A stretch of 64,000 bases of DNA, from contig NZ_JAER01000006.1 in the NCBI RefSeq assembly GCF_000519005.1, positions 116,545 through 180,544 of the forward strand, given 5' to 3'. The stretch's first letter is position 1, and every line of letters starts with the position of its first letter. Source of the DNA: Nocardioides sp. J54 (lineage in GTDB: Bacteria; Actinomycetota; Actinomycetes; Propionibacteriales; Nocardioidaceae). Positions 25,498 through 33,931 of the stretch are shown one piece after another. The notes beneath the pieces were generated by a model. That model worked only from the letters and a program-made list of their open reading frames with translations. It had not been told where the DNA came from and made no database searches. A program made the translations under genes and the position numbers.

Positions 25498-26186
25498 CGC
25501 GTCCCAGCAACGCGACGCGGGTCACCATCGTGGACGACCACGCCCTCTTCGCGGAGTCCGTGGCGCTCACCCTCGAGAACGAGGGCTACCAGGTACGACG
25601 CATCGACCTCGCCGACTCGCGAGCGACGCTCGCCAGCGTGCTCGCCGCCATCCTCCGCGGCAACCCGCGGATCGTCCTGCTCGACCTCGAGCTCGGTCGC
25701 GTCGGCGACGGGATGCGGCTGATCACGCCGCTCGCCAGCAACGGTGTCGCCGTGATCGTGGTCACGGGCACCGTCGGCGGCACCTGGCGCGGGGAGTGCC
25801 TGCGCCGTGGCGCCAAGGCGGTGATGACGAAGACCAGCCCCCTCGAGGAGGTCATCGCCACCGTGCGCCGGGCTCGCGACGGCCTGCCGCTGATGAGCCG
25901 TGAGGATCGCGACCGGCTGATGACCGAGGCTGCCCACGGGCAGGACGAGGACCGCGAGATGCGGTCCCGCCTGGAACGACTGACCCGCCGCGAGATGGAG
26001 GTCCTCGGCGCACTGATGCGCGGCGCCCAGGTCCGCGACATCGCGCGGGAGAGCGTGGTCTCCGAGGCGACGGTCCGCACGCAGGTGAAGTCGATCCTGG
26101 CCAAGCTCGAGCTCAGCTCCCAGCTGTCGGCGGTCGGCGCGGCGTACAAGGTCGGCTGGCGCCCGCCGGGCGAAGCCACCACCTGA
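25494..26186 (+). CDS. NarL/LuxR-family response regulator
   Basis: 230 residues. The receiver has TIVDDHALFAESV (acid pair), the phospho-acceptor aspartate in IVLLDLELG near residue 64, and the conserved lysine in AVMTK. The C-terminal LuxR HTH is LTRREMEVLGALMRG, DIARESVVSEATVRTQVKSIL. Its HTH closely resembles that of the orphan regulator at 9837-10535, so the two may read the same or similar sites. It probably binds the CCC(A/G)-ATTT motifs of the locus; that is inference. Confidence 0.88.
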   Translation: MTRPSNATRVTIVDDHALFAESVALTLENEGYQVRRIDLADSRATLASVLAAILRGNPRIVLLDLELGRVGDGMRLITPLASNGVAVIVVTGTVGGTWRGECLRRGAKAVMTKTSPLEEVIATVRRARDGLPLMSREDRDRLMTEAAHGQDEDREMRSRLERLTRREMEVLGALMRGAQVRDIARESVVSEATVRTQVKSILAKLELSSQLSAVGAAYKVGWRPPGEATT

Positions 26187-26226
26187 CGAGACCGCGGAGC
26201 TCTCACCGGTCCCGGCTCCCACCGAT

Positions 26227-26247
26227 CCCGCATTTCGGGCATGCGGG
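26227..26247. promoter_or_regulatory. CCCGCATTTCGGG-CATGCGGG element upstream of the PssD-like gene
   Basis: An inverted repeat CCCG-CATTT-CGGG followed by CATGCGGG, 62 bp upstream of ATG 26309. A possible -10 (TACTGT) lies at 26265-26270, about 31 bp from the motif centre, so a bound protein would sit near the -35 region. Confidence 0.5.
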
Positions 26248-26308
26248 TGCCGGGACCCCGTCCCTACTGTCGGAGGGCGCCCATCACCTCCGACCTCCGG
26301 GACTCGTC

Positions 26309-26758
26309 ATGCGACTGCTGTTGGTCTCCTCCTCAGGCGGACATCTCGCCCAGCTGATGTGCCTGCGCTCCTGGTGGGAGAAGCACGACCGCCACTGGGT
26401 CACGTTCGACACCGACGACGCCGTCGCCAAGCTCCAGGGCGAGGAGGTGACCTGGGCGCACCACCCGACGACCCGCAACGTGCGCAACCTGCTGCGCAAC
26501 ACCACGCAGGCGCGGCGCGTGCTGGAGCGCACCGACCCCGACGTGATCGTGTCGACCGGCGCGGCCGTGGCGGTGCCGTACTTCTGGCTCAGCAAGTGGC
26601 GCCGCTCCTCGACGGTCTACCTCGAGGTCTACGACCGCATCGAGACCCCGACCCTCACCGGTCGGCTGTGCCGCCCGGTGACCGACCTGTTCCTCGTGCA
26701 GTGGGAGGAGCAGCGCCGGCTCTACCCGTCCTCGGTCCTCGTGGGGGAGCTGTGGTGA
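26309..26758 (+). CDS. PssD/Alg14-like glycosyltransferase membrane-anchor subunit
   Basis: 149 residues. It begins RLLLVSSSGGHLAQL, the Alg14/PssD signature, and contains DVIVSTGAAVAVPYFW and YLEVYDRIETP. In this family it recruits the catalytic PssE/Alg13 partner to the membrane to add the second sugar to the lipid-linked primer. Start ATG 26309; its stop overlaps the partner gene start (GTGA). Confidence 0.85.
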   Translation: MRLLLVSSSGGHLAQLMCLRSWWEKHDRHWVTFDTDDAVAKLQGEEVTWAHHPTTRNVRNLLRNTTQARRVLERTDPDVIVSTGAAVAVPYFWLSKWRRSSTVYLEVYDRIETPTLTGRLCRPVTDLFLVQWEEQRRLYPSSVLVGELW

Positions 26759-27258
26759 CCTCCGACCGGCCGCTGGTCGCCGTCTTCGTCGGCACCGACC
26801 ACCACCGCTTCGACCGCCTCGTCGACTGGGCGGCGCACCTGCACTTCGGGGGCCGCTTCCGCTTCCACGTGCAGCACGGCGCGACGCCGCTGCCGCCGGG
26901 CCTGCCCGGCTCCCCGATGCTCGACGTGATGCGGCTGGACGCCCTGCTCGAGCGCGCCGATGCCGTGGTCACGCACGCCGGCCCCGGCAGCATCATGGAC
27001 GCCCGCGAGCGCGGCCACGTGCCGGTCGTCGTCCCGCGCGACCCGGGGTTCGGCGAGCACGTCGACGACCACCAGCTGCGGTTCGCGAAGTTCCTGGCGC
27101 GACGAGGCGTCATCACCACGGCGTACGACGTCGACCAGCTCGCGACGCGGCTGCAGTACGCCACCGTGGTGGGCCGCTCCCGGCCCACCGACGAGCGAGG
27201 CACCTCGCCGACACTCGCTCGCTTCGAGGCGATGATCGAGGAGCTGGTCCACCGATGA
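26755..27258 (+). CDS. PssE/Alg13-like glycosyltransferase catalytic subunit
   Basis: 167 residues of the GT28 C-terminal fold. AVFVGTDHHRFDRLVDW opens the domain, and VVTHAGPGSIMDARERG plus PVVVPRD-GFGEHVDDHQ form the UDP-sugar site. GTG 26755 overlaps the PssD-like stop and follows a GGGGGAG RBS. The stop overlaps the priming transferase (ATGA), so all three early assembly enzymes are coupled. Confidence 0.85.
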   Translation: MTSDRPLVAVFVGTDHHRFDRLVDWAAHLHFGGRFRFHVQHGATPLPPGLPGSPMLDVMRLDALLERADAVVTHAGPGSIMDARERGHVPVVVPRDPGFGEHVDDHQLRFAKFLARRGVITTAYDVDQLATRLQYATVVGRSRPTDERGTSPTLARFEAMIEELVHR

Positions 27259-28673
27259 CGATCCTGGAGGCCCGCGCCCTGGCCGTGCCCGCCACGGCCG
27301 GACGCGCCCGCATGGAGCCGGTCGTGCACCGCGCGAGCCGGGTGCTGCTGGCCGGCGACGCACTGGCTGCGACCGTCGTCGCCGCCCTCGCGATCAGCGG
27401 GCCGACCGCGCTCGACCCCGACCTGGCCGGGGCGTTCGTGCTGGCCTGGCTGGTCGCGGTGGCGCTCACCGGCGACTACCGCCTGCCCGGCACCCTCGGC
27501 CTGCGCGCACGCCGGCTCGGCCTGGTCGCCCTGGCCCTGCCGACCTTGGTCCTGCTGGCCACGAACGTCCTGCACCGCCCGCTGCTCCCCGGCACCGCGA
27601 CGGTGCTGTGCCTGTCGACGGCCGCGCTCGGCATCGCCGGTCGCGGCGTCCTCGCAGCGGCGTCCCGGCGCGGCTTCGTCGTGCTCGGCCTCGTGCACCG
27701 GGTCGTGGTCGTCGGCTCCAGCGAGAGCGCGACGACCCTGCTGCGCCGCTTCGACCAGGTCCGCGCGGGCCGCTTCGAGGTCGTCGGCGCCTGCGTCGCC
27801 GACGACGGCACCTGCGAGGTCGCTCCCGGCCCGGTCACCCACGGGCTGCAGACCTGCACCGGTCTGGCCCGGGCGTGCGACGCGGACGCCGTGCTGCTCG
27901 CGCCCGACCCGACGATCGACCCGGCCGAGCTGCTGCGCCTGCAGTGGGCGCTCGACGAGTCCGGCCTCGACACCTTCGTGTGGGCCGGGGTGCCCGCCCC
28001 TGCCGGCGGACGGACCTCCCTCGACCTCGACGGCCTGCCGCTGCTGCACGTCGGCCGGCCCCGCCGGCTCGGCCTGTCCTACGCCGTCAAGCGCCTCCTC
28101 GACCGGCTGCTCGCGCTGGTCGCGCTGCTCCTGGCTGCACCGGTGATCGCCGTGCTCGCGGTCGCCGTCCGGATCGACTCGGAGGGCCCGGCGTTCTACC
28201 GCCACACCCGGGCCGGCAAGGACGACACCCGCTTCACGATGTGGAAGCTGCGCACGATGACGGTCAACGCCGCCGCGGTGCGCGCCCAGCTGCACGAGGC
28301 CAACCAGGCCGAGGGGCCGCTGTTCAAGATCCGGGAGGACCCGCGGGTCACCCGGCTCGGCAGGTGGCTGCGCCGTACCTCCCTGGACGAGCTGCCCCAG
28401 CTGCTCAACGTGGTGCGCGGCCAGATGTCGCTCGTCGGGCCGCGTCCCGCGCTCCCGTCCGAGGTGGACCAGTACCACCCCGACGTACGCCACCGGATGA
28501 TCGTGCACCCCGGCATCACCGGGCTCTGGCAGGTCTCCGGCCGCTCGGACCTCTCATGGGAGGAGTCGGTGCGGCTCGACCAGCGCTACGTCGACGACTG
28601 GTCCCTCATGCTCGACCTGAAGATCCTGCTGCGCACCGTGGTCGCGGTGTGCCGGCGGGCGGGGGCGTACTGA
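27255..28673 (+). CDS. Exopolysaccharide priming glycosyl-1-phosphate transferase (polyprenyl-linked)
   Basis: 472 residues. The N-terminal half has several membrane helices and a CoA-binding-like Rossmann segment (HRVVVVGSSESATTLLRRF). The C-terminal about 200 residues are the catalytic bacterial sugar transferase domain: KRLLDRLLALVALLL, FTMWKLRTM, RRTSLDELPQLLNV, SLVGPRPALP, HPGITGLWQVSGRSD, VRLDQRYVDDWS. It moves a sugar-phosphate from a UDP-sugar to undecaprenyl phosphate, starting each repeat unit. Confidence 0.9.
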   Translation: MTILEARALAVPATAGRARMEPVVHRASRVLLAGDALAATVVAALAISGPTALDPDLAGAFVLAWLVAVALTGDYRLPGTLGLRARRLGLVALALPTLVLLATNVLHRPLLPGTATVLCLSTAALGIAGRGVLAAASRRGFVVLGLVHRVVVVGSSESATTLLRRFDQVRAGRFEVVGACVADDGTCEVAPGPVTHGLQTCTGLARACDADAVLLAPDPTIDPAELLRLQWALDESGLDTFVWAGVPAPAGGRTSLDLDGLPLLHVGRPRRLGLSYAVKRLLDRLLALVALLLAAPVIAVLAVAVRIDSEGPAFYRHTRAGKDDTRFTMWKLRTMTVNAAAVRAQLHEANQAEGPLFKIREDPRVTRLGRWLRRTSLDELPQLLNVVRGQMSLVGPRPALPSEVDQYHPDVRHRMIVHPGITGLWQVSGRSDLSWEESVRLDQRYVDDWSLMLDLKILLRTVVAVCRRAGAY

Positions 28674-28718
28674 CCCGACGAGCAGTCGGCCTCGGTCGTC
28701 CAGGACCCGCTACAGAAC

Positions 28719-28800
28719 TGGGAAATCTCGGGAAGTGCTCTCGGAGCGGGAGCCTGCCCGGAGCCCGACGCGGGACCCGCGCGAAGGTACCCGAATTCGG
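28719..28800. promoter_or_regulatory. Two AT-centred palindromic motifs upstream of the PKD-protein gene
   Basis: CTGGGAAATCTCGGGAAG lies at 28719-28736, and the perfect palindrome CCGAATTCGG at 28791-28800 (within TACCCGAATTCGGT). A possible -10 (GATAGG) is at 28830-28835, about 35 bp past the second site. Confidence 0.4.
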
Positions 28801-28838
28801 TCACGACCCCGGTCCTCGCCGCAGTGTGCGATAGGCGG

Positions 28839-31742
28839 GTGAAGGCCCGAACCAAGCTCCGCTCCCTCCTCATCAGCGCGGCGGTCGCCGCAGGCGTGCT
28901 GGTCCCCGCGACCACGTCGCCCGCAGCGGCGCCGGTGGCAGGCTCTCCCCTGACCGCCGCCGTGGCGACCGCCGCGCCCCAGACCGGCCGGATCGTCTCC
29001 GAGTCCCCGGCCTCGTTCACGCCGCACGTCATGGACGGCGCCGTCTACTCGATGGCCCAGGTCGGCAACATGATCGTGGTCGGCGGCAACTTCACCCGCG
29101 TGCGCAACGCCGGGTCGTCCACCGACATCGCGCGCCGCAACGTCTTCGCGTTCAACGCGACCACGGGCCAGGTCAGCACGACCTTCGCGCCGAACCCGAA
29201 CGGCACGGTCTACGCGCTCACCCCGGCCCCCGACGGCCAGAGCGTGTACGTCGGCGGCGGGTTCAGCTCGATCACCTCGGGCGGCTCGACGGTCAGCGTG
29301 AGCAACCTGTTCCGCGCCGACCTCGCCACCGGCAACCGGATCACCCAGTTCAGCTCGGGGACGATCAACGGCCAGGTGCGCGACCTCGAGGTCCTGGGCA
29401 ACCGGCTGTGGGTCGCCGGCAAGTTCACCCACGTGCAGGGCAAGGCCCGCAAGGCTCTCGCGACGGTCAGCGCCACCACCGGCACGATCGACAACTACTT
29501 CGACCGGGTCTTCGCCGGCGTCCACCGCGGCACCGTCACGAACATCCAGGAGTTCACGATCAACCCGGCCGGCACGCGGCTGGTCGCGGTCGGCAACTTC
29601 GACACCGTCGACGGCGTCAAGCGCCACCAGATGGCGGTCCTGGACCTCGGACCGACGTCCGCGACCCTGGCCGACTACCGGACGACCCTCTTCGAGTCCG
29701 GGTGCAGCCCCTCGTTCGAGACCTACACGGTCGACGTGAACTTCAGCCCCGACGGGAGCTTCTTCGTCGTCGGGACGACCGGCGCCTACGGCGGCTACTC
29801 CGGCAGCATGGCCGGCACCAGCGGCTGCGACGTGGTCGCCCGCTTCGAGACGTCGGCCAGTGGCTCCGCGGTGCGACCGACGTGGACGGCGTACACCGGC
29901 GGTGACACCACCTGGACGGTCGAGGTCACCGACGACGTCGTGTACGTCGGCGGGCACCAGCGCTGGCAGAACAACCCGGGCCGCGGCGACGCGCCCGACG
30001 AGGGTGCGGTGTCCCGACCGGGGATCGCGGCACTCAGCGCGCACAACGGCATCCCCTACTCGTGGAACCCCACGCGCACCCTCGGCGCCGGCGTCCGCGA
30101 CATGGTGGCGACCGACCAGGGGCTGTTCGTCGGCTCCGACACCGACGTCTTCGCCGGCCAGACGCGCCGCAAGATCGCCTACCTGCCGCTGTCGGGCGGC
30201 AAGGCGCTCCCGGCGCGGCAGGACCTGAAGCTGCCCGGCGACGTGTTCCGGGTCGGCAGCTCGCAGACCCAGCTGGTGCGGCAGTCGTTCAACGGCAGCA
30301 ACCTCGGCTCGCCCGGCAACGCCCCCAACGGCCCCGGCTGGGGCACCACGCTGGGTGCGTTCATGGTCAACGGCGACCTCTACACGGTGCAGAGCAATCG
30401 GACCTTCACCCGCCGCACCTTCGACGGCACCAGCTACGGGCCGGCCCAGACCATCAACGCAGCGGACCAGCTCGTCTACCAGGACGACTGGCACAACGGC
30501 GACATCCCGACCATCACCTCGCTCTTCTACCACCAGGGCTGGATGTACTTCACGAAGTCCGGTGCCTCGCAGCTGTACCGCCGGGGCTTCGAGCCCGAGT
30601 CGGGCATCGTCGGCCAGCAGCGGTTCACCACGAACTCCGTCTCCGGCGTCAGCTACAGCGGCATGCGCGGCGCGTTCGTCGCCGACGGCTACCTCTACTT
30701 CGCCTCCAGCGACGGGTCGTTCAAGCGGGCGCAGTGGGGCCAGCACGGCGCCGTGGCCGGCACGGCCACCACGATCGCCCCGGCGGGGGCGGGCTGGTCG
30801 TCGCGAGCCCTGTTCCTCTACCAGGGCCCGGCGCTCGAGCCGCCCGTCAACAACCCGCCCACGGCGTCCTTCACCGTCAGCTGCTCCGGCCTGACCTGCA
30901 GCTTCGACGCGAGCGCCTCCAGCGACCCCGACGGCCCGGTCCAGGGCTACCAGTGGAACTTCGGCGACGGCCAGACGAGCACGGCGGGGCCGACGGTCAA
31001 CCACACCTACGCCAGCGGCGGCGCACGCACGGTCACCCTCACCGTGTCCGACGGGCAGCTCACCGCGAGCACCACCCGCACGGCGCAGCCGGCGGCGCAG
31101 GCACAACCGGTCAGCCACGTCACCACGGTCTCGACCGGCGGCAACCGGGTGAACCACCGCGCCACCATCCCCGGCAGCGTCCAGGCCGGTGACCTGATGC
31201 TGGCCTACCTGGTCGCCAACACCACGGCGCCGTCGTACACCGGACCGGCGGGGTGGACCCAGGTCGAGGCCCAGAACGCCAGCAGCAAGGCCGTCGGGCG
31301 GCTCTACGCCCGCGTGGCGACCGCCGCCGACGCCGGCAGCACGGTGACGGTGACCTCGAGCGCCTACGCCAAGAGCGTGCTCACCGTGGCCGTCTACCGC
31401 GGCGTCGACCCCTCGGCACCGATCACCGACAGCGCGATCGCCGTCCAGACCAGCAGCAGCACCACGCACGTCACGCCGACCGTGTCGGCGCCCGACGGGG
31501 CGCACTGGCTGGTCAGCCACTGGGGCGACAAGAGCTCCGCGACGACGGACCTCGCCCCGCCGCCGGGCGTCACCCAGCGCGACGAGGCCTCCTCCGACGC
31601 CGGCTCCGGGCACGTCACGACGCTCCACGGCGACAGCAACGGCCCGGTCCCGGCCGGCAACCGCGGCGGCCTCACCGCCACGGCCGACCAGGCCGCCGGT
31701 GCCGCGATCACCTTCAGCGTGCTGCTGAAGCCCGCCTCCTGA
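28839..31742 (+). CDS. Large secreted PKD-domain protein with beta-propeller-like N-terminus
   Basis: 967 residues. A signal peptide (RSLLISAAVAAGVLVP...A) is followed by an extended beta-rich region to about residue 665 with repeated blades such as VVGGNFTRV, VYVGGGFSSI, WVAGKFTHVQG and VYVGGHQRW, like delta-60/propeller repeats. One PKD domain follows: NPPTASFTVSC, SSDPDGPVQGYQWNFGDG, and GARTVTLTVSDG. The last about 210 residues are another beta-sandwich. It may bind the polysaccharide or act in surface adhesion. Start GTG 28839 gives a normal signal peptide; GTG 28824 is the alternative. Confidence 0.75.
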   Translation: MKARTKLRSLLISAAVAAGVLVPATTSPAAAPVAGSPLTAAVATAAPQTGRIVSESPASFTPHVMDGAVYSMAQVGNMIVVGGNFTRVRNAGSSTDIARRNVFAFNATTGQVSTTFAPNPNGTVYALTPAPDGQSVYVGGGFSSITSGGSTVSVSNLFRADLATGNRITQFSSGTINGQVRDLEVLGNRLWVAGKFTHVQGKARKALATVSATTGTIDNYFDRVFAGVHRGTVTNIQEFTINPAGTRLVAVGNFDTVDGVKRHQMAVLDLGPTSATLADYRTTLFESGCSPSFETYTVDVNFSPDGSFFVVGTTGAYGGYSGSMAGTSGCDVVARFETSASGSAVRPTWTAYTGGDTTWTVEVTDDVVYVGGHQRWQNNPGRGDAPDEGAVSRPGIAALSAHNGIPYSWNPTRTLGAGVRDMVATDQGLFVGSDTDVFAGQTRRKIAYLPLSGGKALPARQDLKLPGDVFRVGSSQTQLVRQSFNGSNLGSPGNAPNGPGWGTTLGAFMVNGDLYTVQSNRTFTRRTFDGTSYGPAQTINAADQLVYQDDWHNGDIPTITSLFYHQGWMYFTKSGASQLYRRGFEPESGIVGQQRFTTNSVSGVSYSGMRGAFVADGYLYFASSDGSFKRAQWGQHGAVAGTATTIAPAGAGWSSRALFLYQGPALEPPVNNPPTASFTVSCSGLTCSFDASASSDPDGPVQGYQWNFGDGQTSTAGPTVNHTYASGGARTVTLTVSDGQLTASTTRTAQPAAQAQPVSHVTTVSTGGNRVNHRATIPGSVQAGDLMLAYLVANTTAPSYTGPAGWTQVEAQNASSKAVGRLYARVATAADAGSTVTVTSSAYAKSVLTVAVYRGVDPSAPITDSAIAVQTSSSTTHVTPTVSAPDGAHWLVSHWGDKSSATTDLAPPPGVTQRDEASSDAGSGHVTTLHGDSNGPVPAGNRGGLTATADQAAGAAITFSVLLKPAS

Positions 31743-31775
31743 CGCCCCGAGGGTCACCGAGGCACGAGCAAATGC

Positions 31776-31807
31776 AGCAGGCCCCCACCTTGCGGCGGGG
31801 GCCTGCT
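31776..31807. terminator. Terminator hairpin after the PKD-protein gene
   Basis: An 11-bp perfect stem (AGCAGGCCCCC and complement) 34 bp after the stop. This is the last clearly chromosomal element before prophage-type sequence. Confidence 0.8.
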
Positions 31808-31842
31808 CGTTGCCGTGGCAGGTAGTGGATTCGAAACAGTAT

Positions 31843-31975
31843 CGTGCTACGTTGGCCATGTGGCGGGTGACCAGCGAAAACCCATCCTGACCTGCACAAA
31901 CAGGCCCCCGCACGAATACACATAACTAGTCATAGCCCACACACTGATACGTTTCCGTAGCACGCTCGTAGCACG
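31843..31975. repeat. CGTAGCACG repeats beside the integrase gene (candidate arm-type sites)
   Basis: CGTAGCACG occurs as two direct copies 11 bp apart (31956-31964 and 31967-31975) and once inverted at 31843-31851. Short repeats spaced about one helical turn next to a tyrosine integrase are typical arm-binding sites. The stretch between 31808 and 31998 is clearly AT-richer than its surroundings. Confidence 0.5.
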
Positions 31976-31998
31976 TTTTGACCCCGAGGAGGCCGGTA

Positions 31999-33285
31999 GT
32001 GGCTGGCTCTGCAAGAGGCTTCGGCCGGGTCAGGAAGCTGCCCTCCGGCCGGTGGCAGGCGTTCTACTCCGATCCTACCGGCGCGACGCGGCTCTCGCGG
32101 TCAGGAAAGCCGACGCCCGTCCGGCACGCCGCCGCCTCCACCTTCTCCACGAAGCGCGACGCCGAAGCGTGGCTCGGCCGCGAACAGGCCCTCATTGCCG
32201 GCGGCACCTGGACCCCACCCGCCGCACGACAGGCAGCCCAGCGCGCCGCCGCCGAATCCGCCAACAAGGGCACCCCGGGCGAGACCTTCGGCTCCTACGC
32301 CGCCCGCTGGATCGTCGAGCGCCGCACCCGACAGGGCGCCAAGCCCCTCGCGCCGCGCACCCGGACGAAGTACGCCGACATGCTCGAGCACGACCTCGCA
32401 CCCCTCGCACCCCTCGCGATCGAACACATCACCCCCGAGGTCGTGTCGGGCTGGTACGACACGTGGACGCCGAGACGACGCCGGGCCCGCGCCGGCGACA
32501 CCGGGGCCACCCAGCGCGCCCACGCCTACTCCTTCGGCCGCGCCGTCATGGCATCCGCAACCTCGGCAGGCGGGCCGCTCGCAGGCCAGATGAACCCGTT
32601 CTCGATGCGCGGCGCCGGCTCGTCACCGTCGCGGCGCCGCGAAGAGCTCGCCACGGCCGAGCAGGTCGACGTCATGCTCGCCACCATCCGCCCCGAGTGG
32701 CGACTCCTCCTGCAGCTCGGCCTGTGGACCGGCCTCCGGTTCTCCGAGATCGCCGAGCTGCGCCGCAAGGACGTCGACCTCGACCGACGCGTGCTCCGCA
32801 TCCGGCGCGCCGTGTCCGGCGACAAGGCCGAGCCCGTCAAGGGCCCGAAGTCCGAGGCCGGCGACCGCGACCAGCGGGTGCCTGCCTCGCTCGTGGCCGA
32901 CATCCGCCAGCACCTGCGCGACCACGTAGGCCGCTCCCGCGACTCACTCCTGTTCCCCTCGCGCACCGGTGGGCACCTCGCCCCACAGACGTTCTACGGA
33001 GCCGCGCCGGGCGACAAGCGCCGGGGCCGTGCGAGCGTGTCTGCAGGCAACCGCGGCTGGTACCACGCTCGGACGGCGGCCGGACACCCGACGCTGCACT
33101 TCCACGACCTGCGGGCCACCGGGGCGACCCTCCTCGCCCAGCAGGGCGCTACCGAGGCCGAGGTGCAGGCGTTCCTCGGCGACTCCACCCCGCAGGCTGC
33201 CCAACGCTACGTCCGGGCCGCCCGGTCACGGATGGACATGCTTACCGACCGGCTCGACGACCTCGCCACCTCCGGCGGCTGGTAG
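31999..33285 (+). CDS. int: Phage tyrosine integrase
   Basis: 428 residues. The N-terminal part has an arm-binding AP2-like element (GRVRKLPSGRWQAFY) and a SAM-like core-binding domain (about 95-190). The catalytic domain has the first arginine in TGLRFSEIAELR near 246, HDLRAT near 368 (His and second Arg) and the nucleophile tyrosine in QRYVRAA near 404. GTG 31999 is preceded by GAGGAGG; the earlier in-frame TTG at 31978 has no RBS. It is convergent with the ImmA-like gene. Confidence 0.92.
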   Translation: MAGSARGFGRVRKLPSGRWQAFYSDPTGATRLSRSGKPTPVRHAAASTFSTKRDAEAWLGREQALIAGGTWTPPAARQAAQRAAAESANKGTPGETFGSYAARWIVERRTRQGAKPLAPRTRTKYADMLEHDLAPLAPLAIEHITPEVVSGWYDTWTPRRRRARAGDTGATQRAHAYSFGRAVMASATSAGGPLAGQMNPFSMRGAGSSPSRRREELATAEQVDVMLATIRPEWRLLLQLGLWTGLRFSEIAELRRKDVDLDRRVLRIRRAVSGDKAEPVKGPKSEAGDRDQRVPASLVADIRQHLRDHVGRSRDSLLFPSRTGGHLAPQTFYGAAPGDKRRGRASVSAGNRGWYHARTAAGHPTLHFHDLRATGATLLAQQGATEAEVQAFLGDSTPQAAQRYVRAARSRMDMLTDRLDDLATSGGW

Positions 33286-33291
33286 ACCCGC

Positions 33292-33747
33292 TCACAGCAG
33301 GATCGTCTCCATCTGCTCCCGCAACCAGGCGTGCTCGCGGGGGGCGAGGGTCGAGAGGCGGACGTTCAGCAGCTGCTCGTCGACCCAGAGGTGGTCGGCC
33401 GTCTCCTCGTAGTCACCGTGGTTCCACGCCAGCGCGTGCCCGATGCGCCGCACCGACGGCAGGAGCAGCCGGGACGCCTGCCGCTCGACGAGCGACTCCT
33501 CGTAGAGCTTGCGGCAGACGCTGAACGGGCCGCGCACCACATGGCCGGTCTCATGAGCGATGGTGCTGCGCCGCTCAGCCTGGTCGAGGCCCTCGGCCAT
33601 CAGGACCCGCTTCTCGCGGTGCAGGGTCAGCCCCCATCGCCCCTCAGGCAGCCAGTTGACCCAGTCCACCCGCCAGTCGGTGAACTGGCCGATGAAGCGC
33701 CACGGGTGGTGGCCGCGGTGATCACGACAGCGGGACCGGTCAAGCAT
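33292..33747 (-). CDS. ImmA/IrrE-family metallopeptidase
   Basis: 151 residues with the zinc-peptidase motif HETGH (in STIAHETGHVVRG) and the downstream glutamate region VERQASRLLLPS. In ICEBs1-type elements ImmA cleaves the immunity repressor upon damage; the phage repressor at 34912-35652 is a possible target here (inference). I chose ATG 33747 over the upstream in-frame start because the family core begins soon after it. Divergent from the tRNA-like RNA. Confidence 0.8.
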   Translation of the reverse strand: MLDRSRCRDHRGHHPWRFIGQFTDWRVDWVNWLPEGRWGLTLHREKRVLMAEGLDQAERRSTIAHETGHVVRGPFSVCRKLYEESLVERQASRLLLPSVRRIGHALAWNHGDYEETADHLWVDEQLLNVRLSTLAPREHAWLREQMETILL

Positions 33748-33770
33748 GGGCGCGACCCTAGGAGGGCGGT

Positions 33771-33799
33771 CCGACACAGGACGATGCGCCAACTATAGT
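33771..33799 (+). promoter_or_regulatory. Promoter of the tRNA-like RNA
   Basis: -35 CCGACA at 33771-33776 and -10 TATAGT at 33794-33799 with a 17-bp spacer. The predicted start near 33806 lies 18-19 bp before the tRNA-like fold. Confidence 0.6.
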
Positions 33800-33823
33800 G
33801 GGAGTCGCAGATCCCACCACCTG

Positions 33824-33931
33824 CTCAGCGGTGCCCGGAGCCAGGGTCATCGGGGGCGCCGGCACGATCGGGGCCGGATATACGTCGCCGAGACGCGTCT
33901 CGGCACGAGGGTTCGAATCCCTCCCGCTGAG
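33824..33931 (+). ncRNA. tRNA-like RNA with canonical acceptor and T-arm but abnormal anticodon region
   Basis: CTCAGCGG at 33824-33831 pairs perfectly with CCGCTGAG at 33924-33931, an 8-bp acceptor. Directly inside the 3' strand is a perfect T-arm, GAGGG-TTCGAAT-CCCTC (33907-33923). A 7-bp stem with CGCG loop (33887-33904) sits where a long variable arm would be. A possible anticodon stem CCGGC/GCCGG (33859-33863/33873-33877) closes a 9-nt loop, ACGATCGGG, not the normal 7, and the D-arm region is long. No CCA is encoded. The total length of 108 nt is too long for an ordinary tRNA. It may be a derived tRNA, a tRNA mimic or a degenerate copy. Confidence 0.55.

Noticed and set aside
31776..31807. 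Inverted repeat as the attachment site
   Set aside because: An 11-bp GC stem right after a stop codon is better explained as the terminator of the PKD-protein gene.
28710..31913. 1067-codon minus-strand frame opposite the PKD protein
   Set aside because: A shadow of the plus-strand gene; low-complexity product and no start signal.
33824..33931. Normal tRNA gene or selenocysteine tRNA
   Set aside because: Too long, 9-nt loop on the anticodon stem, no UCA anticodon and abnormal D-arm; kept only as tRNA-like RNA.
33907..33931. Prophage attachment core formed by a tRNA 3' end
   Set aside because: It lies inside the prophage, beyond the integrase gene, and its complementary acceptor strand is present upstream, so it is part of a local RNA and not a host tRNA fragment.
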